Made by a program: the position numbers and the translations under genes. Positions 8,737 to 17,412 of a DNA stretch of 56,718 bases are shown here, piece after piece. The stretch's first letter is position 1, and every line of letters begins with the position of its first letter. The notes beneath the pieces are model-generated. The model was not told the origin of the DNA and ran no database searches. It worked only from the letters and a program-made list of their open reading frames with translations. Source of the DNA: Bradyrhizobium sp. cir1 (GTDB lineage: Bacteria; Pseudomonadota; Alphaproteobacteria; Rhizobiales; Xanthobacteraceae); contig NZ_JACIHE010000034.1 of assembly GCF_014198245.1 (NCBI RefSeq), positions 1 to 56,718 of the forward strand, written 5' to 3'.

Positions 8737-9522
8737 ATGCTGCCCGAGATCGTCACCTTCTGGCATGGACCGATGGACGCACTGCGCCAGACCTGTCTGC
8801 GCTCGCAGCTCGCTGCCGGCCACAAGGTCACGGTCTACAGCTTTGACCCCATTCCCGGCTTACCCGCAGGCGTCGAGAATGCCGAGGCCGAGGCGATCCT
8901 GCCGCATGCGTTCTCCGAGCGGTTGCGACCGCCGCAGCCGGACGGCAGCTGGCGCGACTGGACCACGCTGCAGTTCAGCGACTTCTTCCGCATGAAGCTG
9001 ATGGCGAAGGGGCTCGGCCTCTGGCTCGATGCCGACGTGCTGCTCCTGCGGCCCGTCGAGATCGATCCGGCAAAGCCCTACTTCGCCTGGGAGCGGCCGC
9101 GCCAGCTCGGCAATTCCGTGATCTATCTGCCGGCGGAGCATGGCATCGTGCGCGCGTTCGAGGAGCTGATGGAGCAGGAGGAGCTGACGCCGAACTGGCT
9201 GTCGCTGCGCCATCGCGTCACCTTCATGATGCGCCGCCTGCGCGGCGGCTCGAACAGGCTCTCGGATATTCGCGTCGCGATCTACGGGCCCGCGGCGCTC
9301 ACCGCGCTCGCGCGCCGCACCGGTGAATTGCAGAATGCACTGCCGAAGCAGTCGTTCTACGCCGTGCATGCCGAGCCGAAATTGTTCTTCGATCCCTCGA
9401 GCTATCTCGGCCTCGTCACCAACCCCGAGATCATCGGCCTGCACATCTCACCAAAAGGCCGCGGCGGCGAGAAGCCAATTCCGGGCAGCCTGTATGCCTG
9501 GGCGGCGGAGCGGTTTAGCTGA
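8737..9522 (+). CDS. Glycosyltransferase with DXD motif
   Basis: The 261-residue product resembles the sugar-binding DXD glycosyltransferases (Gly_transf_sug / capsule-type). The pattern F-S-D-F-F-R-x-K-L, then GLGLWLDADVLLLRP with D98 and D100, is the nucleotide-sugar and metal site. The N-terminus FWHGPMDALRQTCLRS is also typical. No membrane segment is seen, so it is probably cytosolic, acting on a lipid-linked or envelope acceptor. ATG at 8737 is preferred; a GTG two codons earlier is possible. It stands alone without other polysaccharide genes. Confidence 0.8.
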   Translation: MLPEIVTFWHGPMDALRQTCLRSQLAAGHKVTVYSFDPIPGLPAGVENAEAEAILPHAFSERLRPPQPDGSWRDWTTLQFSDFFRMKLMAKGLGLWLDADVLLLRPVEIDPAKPYFAWERPRQLGNSVIYLPAEHGIVRAFEELMEQEELTPNWLSLRHRVTFMMRRLRGGSNRLSDIRVAIYGPAALTALARRTGELQNALPKQSFYAVHAEPKLFFDPSSYLGLVTNPEIIGLHISPKGRGGEKPIPGSLYAWAAERFS

Positions 9523-9693
9523 GCGCTCTCTGCTGTCGTCCCGGCGAAGGCTGCGATTGTCGCGACACTGTCGCACGCCTTTGGGGCACGAGACCAGTCT
9601 CCTTGACCCCTTCTCAATTTGATCCAGCGCAACGCGCTCCTGCACCATTGTGCCTAATCTGGCTGCAATTCCACGACCCAAGAGGAGCCTGGC

Positions 9694-10113
9694 ATGAGCA
9701 CGGCAAGCAGGCCTTATCCCATCGTTCAGGATCTGATCGAGACCTTTGCAAACTGGCTGAAGCATCGCCGCGAGATGAACGAGATGCGGCAACTCGACCG
9801 CGCCGATTTCGACCGCATCGCGAACGACCTCAGGATCGCGCCTGACGATCTCGAAGAGTTGGTCCGTCACGGCAGGCACGCTGCCGACGAGCTGCCGAAG
9901 ATGCTGCAGCAGCTCGGCATCAGCGCGGAGCGGCTCGGTCAGGCACAGCCCCTGCTGCTGCGCGACATGGAGCGGACCTGCTCGCTCTGCAATAGCAAGG
10001 GACAGTGCGACCGCGATCTCACTGAGGGCACCGCAGCGGAGAACTATCACGGCTATTGCGCCAACGCCGCGACCCTGGAATCGCTCGATCGCGCCGACCT
10101 CGCGCCGCGGTGA
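9694..10113 (+). CDS. DUF6455-like four-cysteine protein
   Basis: The 139-residue product is helical in its first half, with a segment DELPKMLQQLGISAERL, and then carries cysteines at C96, C99, C105 and C122 (TCSLCNSKGQC ... YCANA). The spacing suggests a metal or redox site. It matches my recollection of the DUF6455 family found widely in rhizobia; no function is known to me. The ATG follows AGGAG. A decayed copy of the same gene lies at about 12040-12300, on the other side of the caspase-like gene. Confidence 0.75.
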   Translation: MSTASRPYPIVQDLIETFANWLKHRREMNEMRQLDRADFDRIANDLRIAPDDLEELVRHGRHAADELPKMLQQLGISAERLGQAQPLLLRDMERTCSLCNSKGQCDRDLTEGTAAENYHGYCANAATLESLDRADLAPR

Positions 10114-10143
10114 CGCGGCGTCAGCCGACGGAAGTCATCCAGC

Positions 10144-10186
10144 TCTAGAGCTTCGGTTCTGATTGAATCAGAACCGAAGCTCTAGA
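10144..10186. repeat. Perfect 21-base-pair palindrome
   Basis: Two perfect 21-base arms, TCTAGAGCTTCGGTTCTGATT and its complement, meet at a single central G. It lies 31 bases after the DUF6455-like gene and joins directly to the next repeat. Confidence 0.9.
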
Positions 10187-10248
10187 TTCTTGTTTTGACG
10201 CGTTTTCTTCACGCGAACCGGCACCCACTTCGCTCGAAAACGCTCTAG
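10187..10248. repeat. GCGTTTTC/GAAAACGC repeat, supplies a stop codon
   Basis: GACGCGTTTTCTTCACGCGA and the terminal TCGAAAACGCTCTAG make an imperfect palindrome continuous with the 21-base palindrome. The final CTCTAG contains, on the minus strand, the TAG stop of the caspase-like gene (10245-10247). Confidence 0.75.
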
Positions 10249-11963
10249 ATCGTGCCATTTCGCGCGCAAGCATCGCGCTGGGCAAATCCTTTCACGAGCT
10301 TTCTGCAAGCGCGATAGCGCTCTTCCATGCTCGTCCCACTGACGTTGCTCGGCGGGCTCGGTTCGGCCGCGCTTTCCTTTTTGGCGGCACGAGGCTGCGA
10401 GACTTTCTCACGTTTGGTTGAAGGCTCGGCCTGCTCTGGTGCCGGCACAAGCTGCCAGACTGGACGAAGCTCGATACTCGCGGTCTCTGACGGATTGTCC
10501 TTTTTGAAGGAAGACAGGGCCAAGACGTTCTTGTCCAGCTTGACTGTAACCGGCGTTCCGTTGATGGAGAACTTATCGTTCTCGATATACTCGGCGAACA
10601 CTTTGTATCCCGCCACATCCTTCGCCCACGATTGTTTCGTGGGCGGCCCCCAGAGGTAGTATCCCTTGGCCAGGCCCGTCGCGGAGACCTCCGTGATGAT
10701 CAGCATGGCGTAGCGTCCCTTGCCATTGGTCCACCCATGCTTGTTGGACCACACGCCGACAAACTTGGAATCGGCGTTGAGCGGATCGTTCTGATCGGGG
10801 GAGATAGTGAAACTCGGCAATTCGAGTTTTTGAGCTGCCGCGATGGCAACGACTTTCTGGTTATCCTCCGGCGCAAATAGATTTCGGACGACGGTCTTTA
10901 CGTCAGCCCCTTTTGCTTCAGACCCTTTTACATCAGATCCTTTTACGTCAGATCCCTGGCGCCCGGTTGCGTCCGATTTCGAAGGGGCAGCCGGAGATGC
11001 GAGCGCCGCAACTTCGTTGGCCTTGAAATTCTTGATTCGCCGGCGCGCTTCCTCGACATGACTGCTGCGGGGGTATCTGGCCAGAAAATCCTCATAGAGA
11101 CCTGCGACTGTCGACGTCTGGATCGCCAGCCAAAACTTCTCGTCTTCTGCGGGATTTGCAGGCGCCGGAGCGGACGCGGCAGGCGCCTGAGCGCTCGCGG
11201 CAGGCGCCTTCAGGTAGATCTCCTCCTTCGACAGGGAGCCGTACACGAAGGGCTGCTGTTCGCGTTTGGTCGCCGCCATCACGTCGTCGCGGACCCGGCG
11301 AAACAGAAACGATATCTCGAGGCCCGGTGTTTCGATGTGGCGAAGCAGCGACGCGGTAAAAGGACTGTTCCGGCCATCGCCGTCGCTCGCCGTGGTCCCG
11401 TCGCGGGCGGCGTACGCGATCAGAACGTTGTCGGACGGCTCGGTCGGCGCGAGTCCCCGAGCCACGGCCCTTGTGCTGATCGACCGCTTCATCTTCGCAG
11501 CGAATGGATTGTTGCGGCATGCGTCGAGGATGACGAGGCCCAACTTGCGTGCCTTCGATACCTGAAGGCTCACCGAACGCAGGCTGATGGCCTCGCTCTC
11601 GATGTCGGTGTCGCTGCGCAGCTCTGCGCTGATCGGAATCAGCCAGTTCTCGCCGCCAACCTCCATGCCGTGCCCGGCGTAAAACACGACAGCGAGGTCG
11701 GCCCCCTCGGCGGACCGGCCGAACTCGACGACAGCCTTTCTCATCTCTTGCGCGGTTACGTTCTTGACCTGGGTGACCTTGAAATCCAGCCGCTCCAGCG
11801 CGCGGCCGATGTCGGCCGCATCGCGGGTCGGATTCGGCAGCTCGGGCACCTTCTCGTAGGCGCCATTGCCGATGACAAGCGCGACTCGGGCTTGCGCAAG
11901 GGCCGGCTGAGTGAACAGAAGCGACGTGACGAGAAAGGCAGCTGCCCCAAAAAACCGCATCAA
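10245..11963 (-). CDS. Secreted caspase-like (C14) peptidase
   Basis: The 572-residue product starts with a signal peptide (to about AQA at 23-25), followed by a caspase-fold p20 domain over about residues 26-250. The catalytic dyad is visible: H98 in YAGHG and C149 in LDACRNNP. The S/T-rich linker contains four imperfect copies of GSDVK around residues 337-357. The C-terminal 190 residues form a second domain (FVGVWSNKHGW... PVWQLVP) that I cannot name, followed by a Lys-rich stretch and a short cysteine-containing tail. Bacterial caspase homologues with this layout cleave after basic residues or act as scaffolds. Substrate unknown. Its TAG stop codon lies inside a palindromic repeat. The second of two adjacent Met codons may be the start. 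Confidence 0.88.
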   Translation of the reverse strand: MMRFFGAAAFLVTSLLFTQPALAQARVALVIGNGAYEKVPELPNPTRDAADIGRALERLDFKVTQVKNVTAQEMRKAVVEFGRSAEGADLAVVFYAGHGMEVGGENWLIPISAELRSDTDIESEAISLRSVSLQVSKARKLGLVILDACRNNPFAAKMKRSISTRAVARGLAPTEPSDNVLIAYAARDGTTASDGDGRNSPFTASLLRHIETPGLEISFLFRRVRDDVMAATKREQQPFVYGSLSKEEIYLKAPAASAQAPAASAPAPANPAEDEKFWLAIQTSTVAGLYEDFLARYPRSSHVEEARRRIKNFKANEVAALASPAAPSKSDATGRQGSDVKGSDVKGSEAKGADVKTVVRNLFAPEDNQKVVAIAAAQKLELPSFTISPDQNDPLNADSKFVGVWSNKHGWTNGKGRYAMLIITEVSATGLAKGYYLWGPPTKQSWAKDVAGYKVFAEYIENDKFSINGTPVTVKLDKNVLALSSFKKDNPSETASIELRPVWQLVPAPEQAEPSTKREKVSQPRAAKKESAAEPSPPSNVSGTSMEERYRACRKLVKGFAQRDACARNGTI

Positions 11964-12039
11964 TGGATTGCCCGGATCTAATGATCAAATAACGGCATCG
12001 ACGGTAGCATCCCTGTTCACCACCGCAACCGGTGAAAGG

Positions 12040-12300
12040 TGAGATCGTGGACTTCGGCGAAACGGCCGTCGTCAGACGAGCTGCCGAGGATGCAGCAGCA
12101 ATTCGGCATCTGCGAGGAAGGACTCGGACGCGCGGCCGCTGCTGTTGCTGCGCGATATGGGGCGGATCTATCCCGCTCCACAATCACACGGCAGGCAGCG
12201 CTACCGTCGCCGGGAGATAGCGCGACCATCTGCCGGACCGCTGATGGCGGCGTACAGCAGAAAGCTACCCACCCTTGTGGGCCCCGCCGGGCGGTCACGG
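12040..12300 (+). pseudogene. Decayed DUF6455-like gene remnant
   Basis: Compared with the intact gene at 9694, the nucleotide sequence here keeps GACGAGCTGCCGA-GATGC-GCAGCA and TTGCTGCGCGATATGG in the same order. In translation one frame gives DELPRMQQQFGICEEGL, and after a frame change LLLLRDMGRIY and RQRYRRREIA, corresponding to the family's LLLRDM-R-C and K-QC-R segments. The cysteines are lost and the frame shifts, so no intact product is made. This lies upstream of the Crp/Fnr gene. The remaining bases 11964-12439 hold no other recognisable gene. Confidence 0.6.
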
Positions 12301-12439
12301 GCGTCAATAGTATGATGTATGCAACACCCCGTTTGCGCGGCGACGAGGCTTGAAAGCTCACCGCAATTGTCCGTGCTTGATCTCGACTATTGGCTCTGTT
12401 TGGATCATTGCCGTTCAGCAATTGGTATTTCGGATAATC

Positions 12440-13300
12440 ATGGTAAATGAAACAGATGGATCCCGTCGTTCATTGGGGGCTCGTCCACAAAAGGATATCG
12501 TGACCGTCCATCGCAAGGAGATCGGGAACCGGCTATTGGCAGCGTTGCCGCCGGCGGATCTCGCTTTACTCACACCCCACCTCCAGAAGGTCTCGTTCGA
12601 GCCCGATGCCGTCCTGGTGCGATCGGGCGATGAGCTCGACCCGGTCTATTTTCCCCATAGCGGCGCAATCGCCTTCATGCTCGATATGCCGGACGGGCAA
12701 ACGGTCGCGACCACCTTGATGGGACGAGAAGGCGCTTTGGCCTCGTTCTCCGTGCTCGGCCCATCGCCTTCATCCGTGACCGCGATTGCTCGCGTAGCCG
12801 GCACTGCATCGCTGATTTCCGCGGCCAGATTTCGCGCTGCCTATGCGCAAAGCGCGGCCATCAGGAATGTCGTGCAGGTCCACGCCCGCGCCGTGTTATT
12901 GCAGCTCCAGCACGTCGCCGCTTGCAACGCGCTGCACCGGGTGGATGGCCGCATGGCGCGGTGGCTGCTGCAGCTTCACGACCGCGTTCCCGCCGACCTG
13001 CTTCCGGTGACGCACGAGACGCTGGCGCAATTGGTTGGGGTGCGGCGGACGACAGTGACTCTGACGATGAGCAAGCTACGAGAGGCCGGCGCCGTCCCGT
13101 CCGACCGGCGCGGGTTTGTCGAGATCCATCGGGCGCGGCTCGAGAGGGCCGCATGCGATTGCTATGGGCTCATGCAGCGCAAGATCAATCGGATGTATTG
13201 CCAGGAATTGGCAGCGCCGCAGCCAACCCATGCACTGCTTCGGGAAAGCGCCATCGTCGCCTCCGACGGAGCGGGTGCGGATATCGCTTTCCCGAGTTGA
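12440..13300 (+). CDS. Crp/Fnr-family transcriptional regulator
   Basis: The 286-residue product has a cyclic-nucleotide-binding-like beta barrel (about residues 35-150; YFPHSGAIAFMLDMPDG, TTLMGREGALA) and a C-terminal winged helix (about 185-245; PVTHETLAQLVGVRRTTVTLTMSKLREAGAV). The barrel lacks the Arg-Ser of a cAMP pocket as far as I can see, and there is no N-terminal cysteine cluster as in FNR, so the signal is unknown. The ATG at 12440 is preferred over one at 12350, which lies in non-conserved sequence. A relative is encoded at 55813. Confidence 0.85.
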   Translation: MVNETDGSRRSLGARPQKDIVTVHRKEIGNRLLAALPPADLALLTPHLQKVSFEPDAVLVRSGDELDPVYFPHSGAIAFMLDMPDGQTVATTLMGREGALASFSVLGPSPSSVTAIARVAGTASLISAARFRAAYAQSAAIRNVVQVHARAVLLQLQHVAACNALHRVDGRMARWLLQLHDRVPADLLPVTHETLAQLVGVRRTTVTLTMSKLREAGAVPSDRRGFVEIHRARLERAACDCYGLMQRKINRMYCQELAAPQPTHALLRESAIVASDGAGADIAFPS

Positions 13301-13307
13301 CGCCTTA

Positions 13308-13409
13308 AAGCGCGATGGGATCAGGATGAATCGCCATCGCGCTTCAGGTTATTGTTTGAGCATGATCTTTTCGGAAAACCTCTGCACACTTTTCCGGATC
13401 ATGCTCTAG
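13308..13409. repeat. Palindromic repeat cluster, family E copy 2
   Basis: A hairpin with AAGCGCGATGG and CCATCGCGCTT arms (13307-13346) is followed by a family E copy (GAGCATGATCTTTTCGGAAA to TTTTCCGGATCATGCTCTAG, 13358-13409). The terminal CTCTAG gives the minus-strand stop codon TAG of the CitE-like gene at 13406-13408. Confidence 0.85.
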
Positions 13410-14287
13410 CCCTTCCCCATCGCAGCGATCGCATCCGCGATCTCGATCGTGCGGCGCGCCATGTCGGCGTGCAGGCGCTCGACCATCGCACCATCCAGGC
13501 GGATCGCGCCGCGTGAGGCGTTCTCCGGCAGTTCGAACGCGGCGATGATTTTTCGCGCACGCGCGACTTCCTCTTCCGGCGGGGTGAAGATCGCGTTGCA
13601 GGCGTCGATCTGCGAGGGATGGATCAGCGTCTTGCCGTCGAAGCCGAGGTCGCGGCCCTGCGCGCATTCGGTGGCAAAGCCGTCGGAATTGGCGATGTCG
13701 CTGTAGGGGCCGTCGAGGATCTCGAGGCCATGGGCGCGCGTCGCCAGGATGCAATGGGTGATCATCGGGATCATCGCCGCGCGTCCCGGCAGCATCCGGA
13801 TGCGCGTCTCGCGCGAGATGTCGTTCGGGCCGAACACGAAGCCTGACAGCCTCGTCTTGGGATCGCGGCCGGCGGCGGCCAGCTCCTCGGCATGCAGCAC
13901 GGCGCGCGCGGTCTCGATCATGGCCCAGACCCTGACGGTCGGGGCGGCACCGAGCTCGGCGAGGCGGTGGCCGATGGCGTCGAGATCTTCGATGCTTGAA
14001 ACTTTTGGAACCAGGATGCCGTCCGGCGAGGCCTTGGCCGCCATGGCGACGTCATCGGCCCACCAGGGCGAATCGAGGCCGTTAGTGCGGATCAGGACCT
14101 CGCGCTTGCCGAACCCCTTGGCTGCGATCGCGGCGGCGATCCCGTCGCGGGCCACCGCCTTGGCCTCGGGGGCGACGGAGTCTTCCAGATCGAGGATCAG
14201 GCCGTCGGCGGCCAGATTCTGCGCCTTTTCCAGCGCGCGGGGGTTGGAGCCGGGCATGAACAGATGGCTGCGGCGCGGGCGGGTCAT
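13406..14287 (-). CDS. HpcH/HpaI aldolase/citrate lyase family protein (CitE-like)
   Basis: The 293-residue product is a TIM-barrel lyase related to citrate lyase beta subunit and malyl-/citramalyl-CoA lyases. Family motifs seen are RSHLFMPGSNPR at the N-terminus, LILDLEDSVAP near residue 30, the MIETARAVL segment, FGPNDISRE and GFDGKTLIHPSQI. Mg2+ and CoA-ester substrates are expected, cutting a C-C bond to release acetyl-CoA or a similar product. No other citrate lyase subunit is nearby, which favours a stand-alone CoA lyase. The start follows GGAAGGA at good spacing. A much longer open frame upstream is antisense to the carbonic anhydrase gene and is rejected. Confidence 0.88.
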   Translation of the reverse strand: MTRPRRSHLFMPGSNPRALEKAQNLAADGLILDLEDSVAPEAKAVARDGIAAAIAAKGFGKREVLIRTNGLDSPWWADDVAMAAKASPDGILVPKVSSIEDLDAIGHRLAELGAAPTVRVWAMIETARAVLHAEELAAAGRDPKTRLSGFVFGPNDISRETRIRMLPGRAAMIPMITHCILATRAHGLEILDGPYSDIANSDGFATECAQGRDLGFDGKTLIHPSQIDACNAIFTPPEEEVARARKIIAAFELPENASRGAIRLDGAMVERLHADMARRTIEIADAIAAMGKG

Positions 14288-14398
14288 GCGATCGTTCCTT
14301 CCTGTTTCCTCGTCTGTCTTCTGACGGATGCCGATAGCATCTGGCCTGCCCATTCGAAAGGCTTGTTCGGTCCCGGGCTCTATGGTTAGGCATAGGCC

Positions 14399-15043
14399 AT
14401 GACGACATTCCCAGAGCATTTGCTGGAAGGCTACAGGGCCTTCGCCACCCAGCGGCTGCCGACCGAGCAGACCCGCTACCGCGAGCTGTCGGTGAAGGGG
14501 CAGTCGCCGGAAGTGATGGTGATCGGCTGCTGCGACAGCCGCGTCTCGCCCGAGGTGATCTTCGATGTCGGCCCGGGCGAATTGTTCGTCGTCCGCAACA
14601 TCGCGAACCTGGTGCCAGTGTATCAGCCCGACGGCAATGCGCATGGCGTCTCGGCGGCGCTGGAATATGCCGTGACGGTGCTGAAGGTGAAGCACATCGT
14701 GGTGCTCGGCCACGCGCAATGCGGCGGCATCCGCGCCTTCGTCGACAAGATCGAGCCGCTGACGCCGGGCGACTTCATCGGCAAATGGATGCAGATGTTC
14801 ATCAAGCCCGGCGAGGTGGTCGAGCAGCGCCACCACGAATCGATGGCGCAGTTCGTCGAGCGCATCGAGAAGGCGGCGGTGTTCCGCAGCCTGGAAAACC
14901 TGATGACGTTCCCGTTCGTGCACAAGGCCGTGGAGAGTGGCCAGATGCAGACCCACGGCGCCTATTTCGGCGTCGCGGAGGGATCGCTGTTCGTGCTGGA
15001 CAAGGCCGCGAAGGAATTCAGGAACGCGCGAGGCGAGGCGTAG
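14399..15043 (+). CDS. Beta-class carbonic anhydrase
   Basis: The enzyme interconverts CO2 and bicarbonate, supplying bicarbonate for carboxylations. The 214-residue product has the beta-class zinc ligands C45 (in CCDSR), H105 and C108 (in GHAQCGG), with the D46-R48 dyad. No signal peptide, so it is cytosolic. The length and pattern fit the CynT/Can group. It is divergent from the CitE-like gene with 111 bases between start codons. Confidence 0.95.
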   Translation: MTTFPEHLLEGYRAFATQRLPTEQTRYRELSVKGQSPEVMVIGCCDSRVSPEVIFDVGPGELFVVRNIANLVPVYQPDGNAHGVSAALEYAVTVLKVKHIVVLGHAQCGGIRAFVDKIEPLTPGDFIGKWMQMFIKPGEVVEQRHHESMAQFVERIEKAAVFRSLENLMTFPFVHKAVESGQMQTHGAYFGVAEGSLFVLDKAAKEFRNARGEA

Positions 15044-15081
15044 GATCGCTCGAAGGCGGGCAATTGCGCCTCAGATGCGAT

Positions 15082-15270
15082 CGTCGTCCCGGACAAGCGG
15101 AGCTCTTGGCAACGCGCAGCGTTGTCCAGAGCAGAGCGCCGATCCGGGACCCATCACCACAGGAAGTTGTTTGGCTAAGACTCGTGGTTACCAGCTCGCG
15201 CAACGACGCGAGCCTGTGGCTATGGGTCCCGGATCTGCGCGCGTTTTGGGCGCGCTTGTCCGGGACGACG
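15082..15270. repeat. Palindromic repeat, family D copy 2
   Basis: Begins GTCGTCCCGGACAAGCGG and ends CGCGCTTGTCCGGGACGACG; the inner half matches the copy at 81-124 almost exactly. It is longer than the others because two half-elements face each other across an unrelated stretch. Confidence 0.85.
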
Positions 15271-15297
15271 AGAGGGATGTGACGGCCGAAGGAAGTC

Positions 15298-16332
15298 TTA
15301 CGCCGCCTTCTTCTTCGCGGTGATCAGCTTGCGGTTGATCAGGACTTCCGCGATCTGGATCGCGTTGAGCGCTGCGCCCTTGCGCAGATTGTCGGACACG
15401 CACCACAGCACGAGACCGTTCTCCACCGTCGCGTCCTCGCGGATGCGGCTGATATAAGTCGCGTCCTCGCCGGCGGCTTCATAGGGCGTCGCGTAGCCGC
15501 CGGGCTCCTGCTTGTCGATGACGAGGCAGCCGGGCGCCTTGCGCAGGATCTCGCGGGCTTCATCCGCGCTGATCGGATTCTCGAACTCGATGTTGACGGC
15601 TTCGGAGTGGCCGACGAACACGGGCACGCGCACGCAGGTCGCGGAGAGCTTGATCTTGGGATCAAGGATCTTCTTGGTCTCCGCCATCATCTTCCACTCT
15701 TCCTTGGTGTAGCCGTCCTCCATGAAGACGTCGATGTGGGGGATGACGTTGAAGGCGATGCGCTTGGGGAATTTCTTCGCGACCAGCTCGTCATTGGTGT
15801 AGACGGCCTTGGTCTGCGAGAACAATTCGTCCATCGCGTCCTTGCCGGCGCCCGACACCGATTGATAGGTCGAGACCACGACGCGCTTGATCGTCGCCTT
15901 GTCGTGCAGCGGCTTGAGCGCGACCACGAGTTGCGCGGTCGAGCAATTCGGGTTTGCGATGATGTTCTTCTTCTTGAAGCCTTCGGTCGCGGCCGCGTTC
16001 ACCTCCGGCACGATCAGCGGCACGTCCGGGTCCATGCGCCAGGCCGAGGAATTGTCGATCACGACCGCACCGGCGGCGCCGATCCGCGGCGACCATTCCT
16101 TCGACACCGAGCCGCCCGCCGACATCAGGCAGATGTCGACGTCGGAGAAATCGTAATGCTCGAGCGCTTTGACCTTCAGGGTGCGGTCGCCATAGGAGAC
16201 CTCGACGCCGACGCTGCGGCGCGACGCCAGGGCCACGACCTCGTCAGCGGGGAATTTGCGCTCATCGAGGATGTTGAGCATTTCCCGTCCGACATTGCCG
16301 GTCGCGCCGACGACTGCGACTTTGTAACCCAT
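15298..16332 (-). CDS. asd: Aspartate-semialdehyde dehydrogenase
   Basis: Asd reduces aspartyl phosphate to aspartate semialdehyde with NADPH, on the way to lysine, diaminopimelate, threonine and methionine. The 344-residue product has the nucleotide loop GATGNVG at 9-15, the catalytic cysteine C130 in NPNCST, the QSVSGAG segment and the HIDVF and GHSEAVNIE parts of the C-terminal domain. It is full length, in a single-gene unit, with a repeat element downstream. The start is the family-standard MGYKVAVVGATG. Confidence 0.98.
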   Translation of the reverse strand: MGYKVAVVGATGNVGREMLNILDERKFPADEVVALASRRSVGVEVSYGDRTLKVKALEHYDFSDVDICLMSAGGSVSKEWSPRIGAAGAVVIDNSSAWRMDPDVPLIVPEVNAAATEGFKKKNIIANPNCSTAQLVVALKPLHDKATIKRVVVSTYQSVSGAGKDAMDELFSQTKAVYTNDELVAKKFPKRIAFNVIPHIDVFMEDGYTKEEWKMMAETKKILDPKIKLSATCVRVPVFVGHSEAVNIEFENPISADEAREILRKAPGCLVIDKQEPGGYATPYEAAGEDATYISRIREDATVENGLVLWCVSDNLRKGAALNAIQIAEVLINRKLITAKKKAA

Positions 16333-16448
16333 CGTTCACTCTCCGATGAAAAAGCCCGTTCCTGAAGCTGACGCTTAAACAGGAAGAGCAGCGCTTCTAT
16401 GCGAGAACCGGCCTCAAGACAACGTTGGACCATGCCCGAAGGCCGTGG

Positions 16449-17243
16449 ATGCAGTCGCCTGAGGCCAGGACGGCCGAAACTCCCACCCAGATCTATCTGG
16501 CGCTCGCAGCCTTCGCCGACGAGGTGGTCGGCACGCTGGCGCGCCTGTTCGCCTATGTGGGGGCGCTGGTCCTGTTTGCCATCCTGGGTCTCGCGGCCCT
16601 CGGCCAGTTGCCCGACCTGCGCGATGATGAGCCCGCCTCAAAACCGGGCTGGAGCGTGGCCGATCGCTCGCATCCGGCCTTCGCCCTCAGCCGGCTCGAT
16701 TCATCCGAGAAAACAGCCACTTATACGATCCTTCGGCACCCCGAAGGGGGCCGCAAGGACGTCATGCGCTGGCCGAGCGAGGCAGACAGGCCGCTGGCGC
16801 AGCTCGATATCTACCGGGAGGGCGGCGAATTCGACGTGGCGCGCCCGGCAGCAGCCGACCTCGCCGTCCAGATGGGCCTGGATGCGGACACCCCGCTCGA
16901 GCAGGCCGGCCTGATCGACACCAAATTCGGTCCCGTCGTCCTGTTCCGGCCGACCGGCACGGCGAAGGCGGCCTGCCTCGGTTACCTCAAGCGCAGCGAG
17001 GAGCCGGCGCTGCAGATCTCCGGCTTCTCCTGCCAGGGCGATACGCTGCCGGCCCGGCGCGCGGCAATCGCCTGCACGCTGAACCGGCTGACGCTGCTCA
17101 CCTCCGGCAACGAGCCGAAGCTGGCGGAATTGTTCGCCCATGCCGAGCTCAAGCGCCGGGGTTGCGAGCCCCAAGGCTCGTCCCAGGGCACGTCGGACTG
17201 GCTGCTCGGCGCCGCGAACGCGCAATTGCGCGGGGCGCTTTGA
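16449..17243 (+). CDS. Membrane-anchored hypothetical protein
   Basis: The 264-residue product has one hydrophobic segment at about residues 35-53 (VGALVLFAILGLAALGQL) and a long soluble domain with three to four cysteines (ACLGYLK, GFSCQGD, IACTLNR, RGCEPQ). It is probably anchored in the inner membrane with the C-terminal part in the periplasm, where the cysteines could pair. No family with a known function is recognised. The ATG at 16449 follows GAAGG; a TTG at 16425 is a weaker alternative. It is divergent from asd. Confidence 0.7.
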   Translation: MQSPEARTAETPTQIYLALAAFADEVVGTLARLFAYVGALVLFAILGLAALGQLPDLRDDEPASKPGWSVADRSHPAFALSRLDSSEKTATYTILRHPEGGRKDVMRWPSEADRPLAQLDIYREGGEFDVARPAAADLAVQMGLDADTPLEQAGLIDTKFGPVVLFRPTGTAKAACLGYLKRSEEPALQISGFSCQGDTLPARRAAIACTLNRLTLLTSGNEPKLAELFAHAELKRRGCEPQGSSQGTSDWLLGAANAQLRGAL

Positions 17244-17412
17244 CCTGCATCAAGGATCTGCATCAAGCTCAAGTGGCTGGTAATCATGCAACTTTTGCCG
17301 GTGCGCCCGATTATTCCGCCCTGGTGTGACCCAATAGACCTAGTTGCGGCCACCCCGGCCGGGCTAGTATGGGGCGAAATCGACTGGCGGCGTGCCGCCT
17401 GAAGGGGACGTG

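Noticed and set aside
12039..12353. Plus-strand 104-codon frame as an intact gene
   Set aside because: It only keeps part of a DUF6455-like sequence before a frame change, so it is better described as a remnant.
14288..14956. Upstream extension of the CitE-like frame to 14956
   Set aside because: The extra part is antisense to carbonic anhydrase; the CitE family start with a good ribosome binding site is at 14287.
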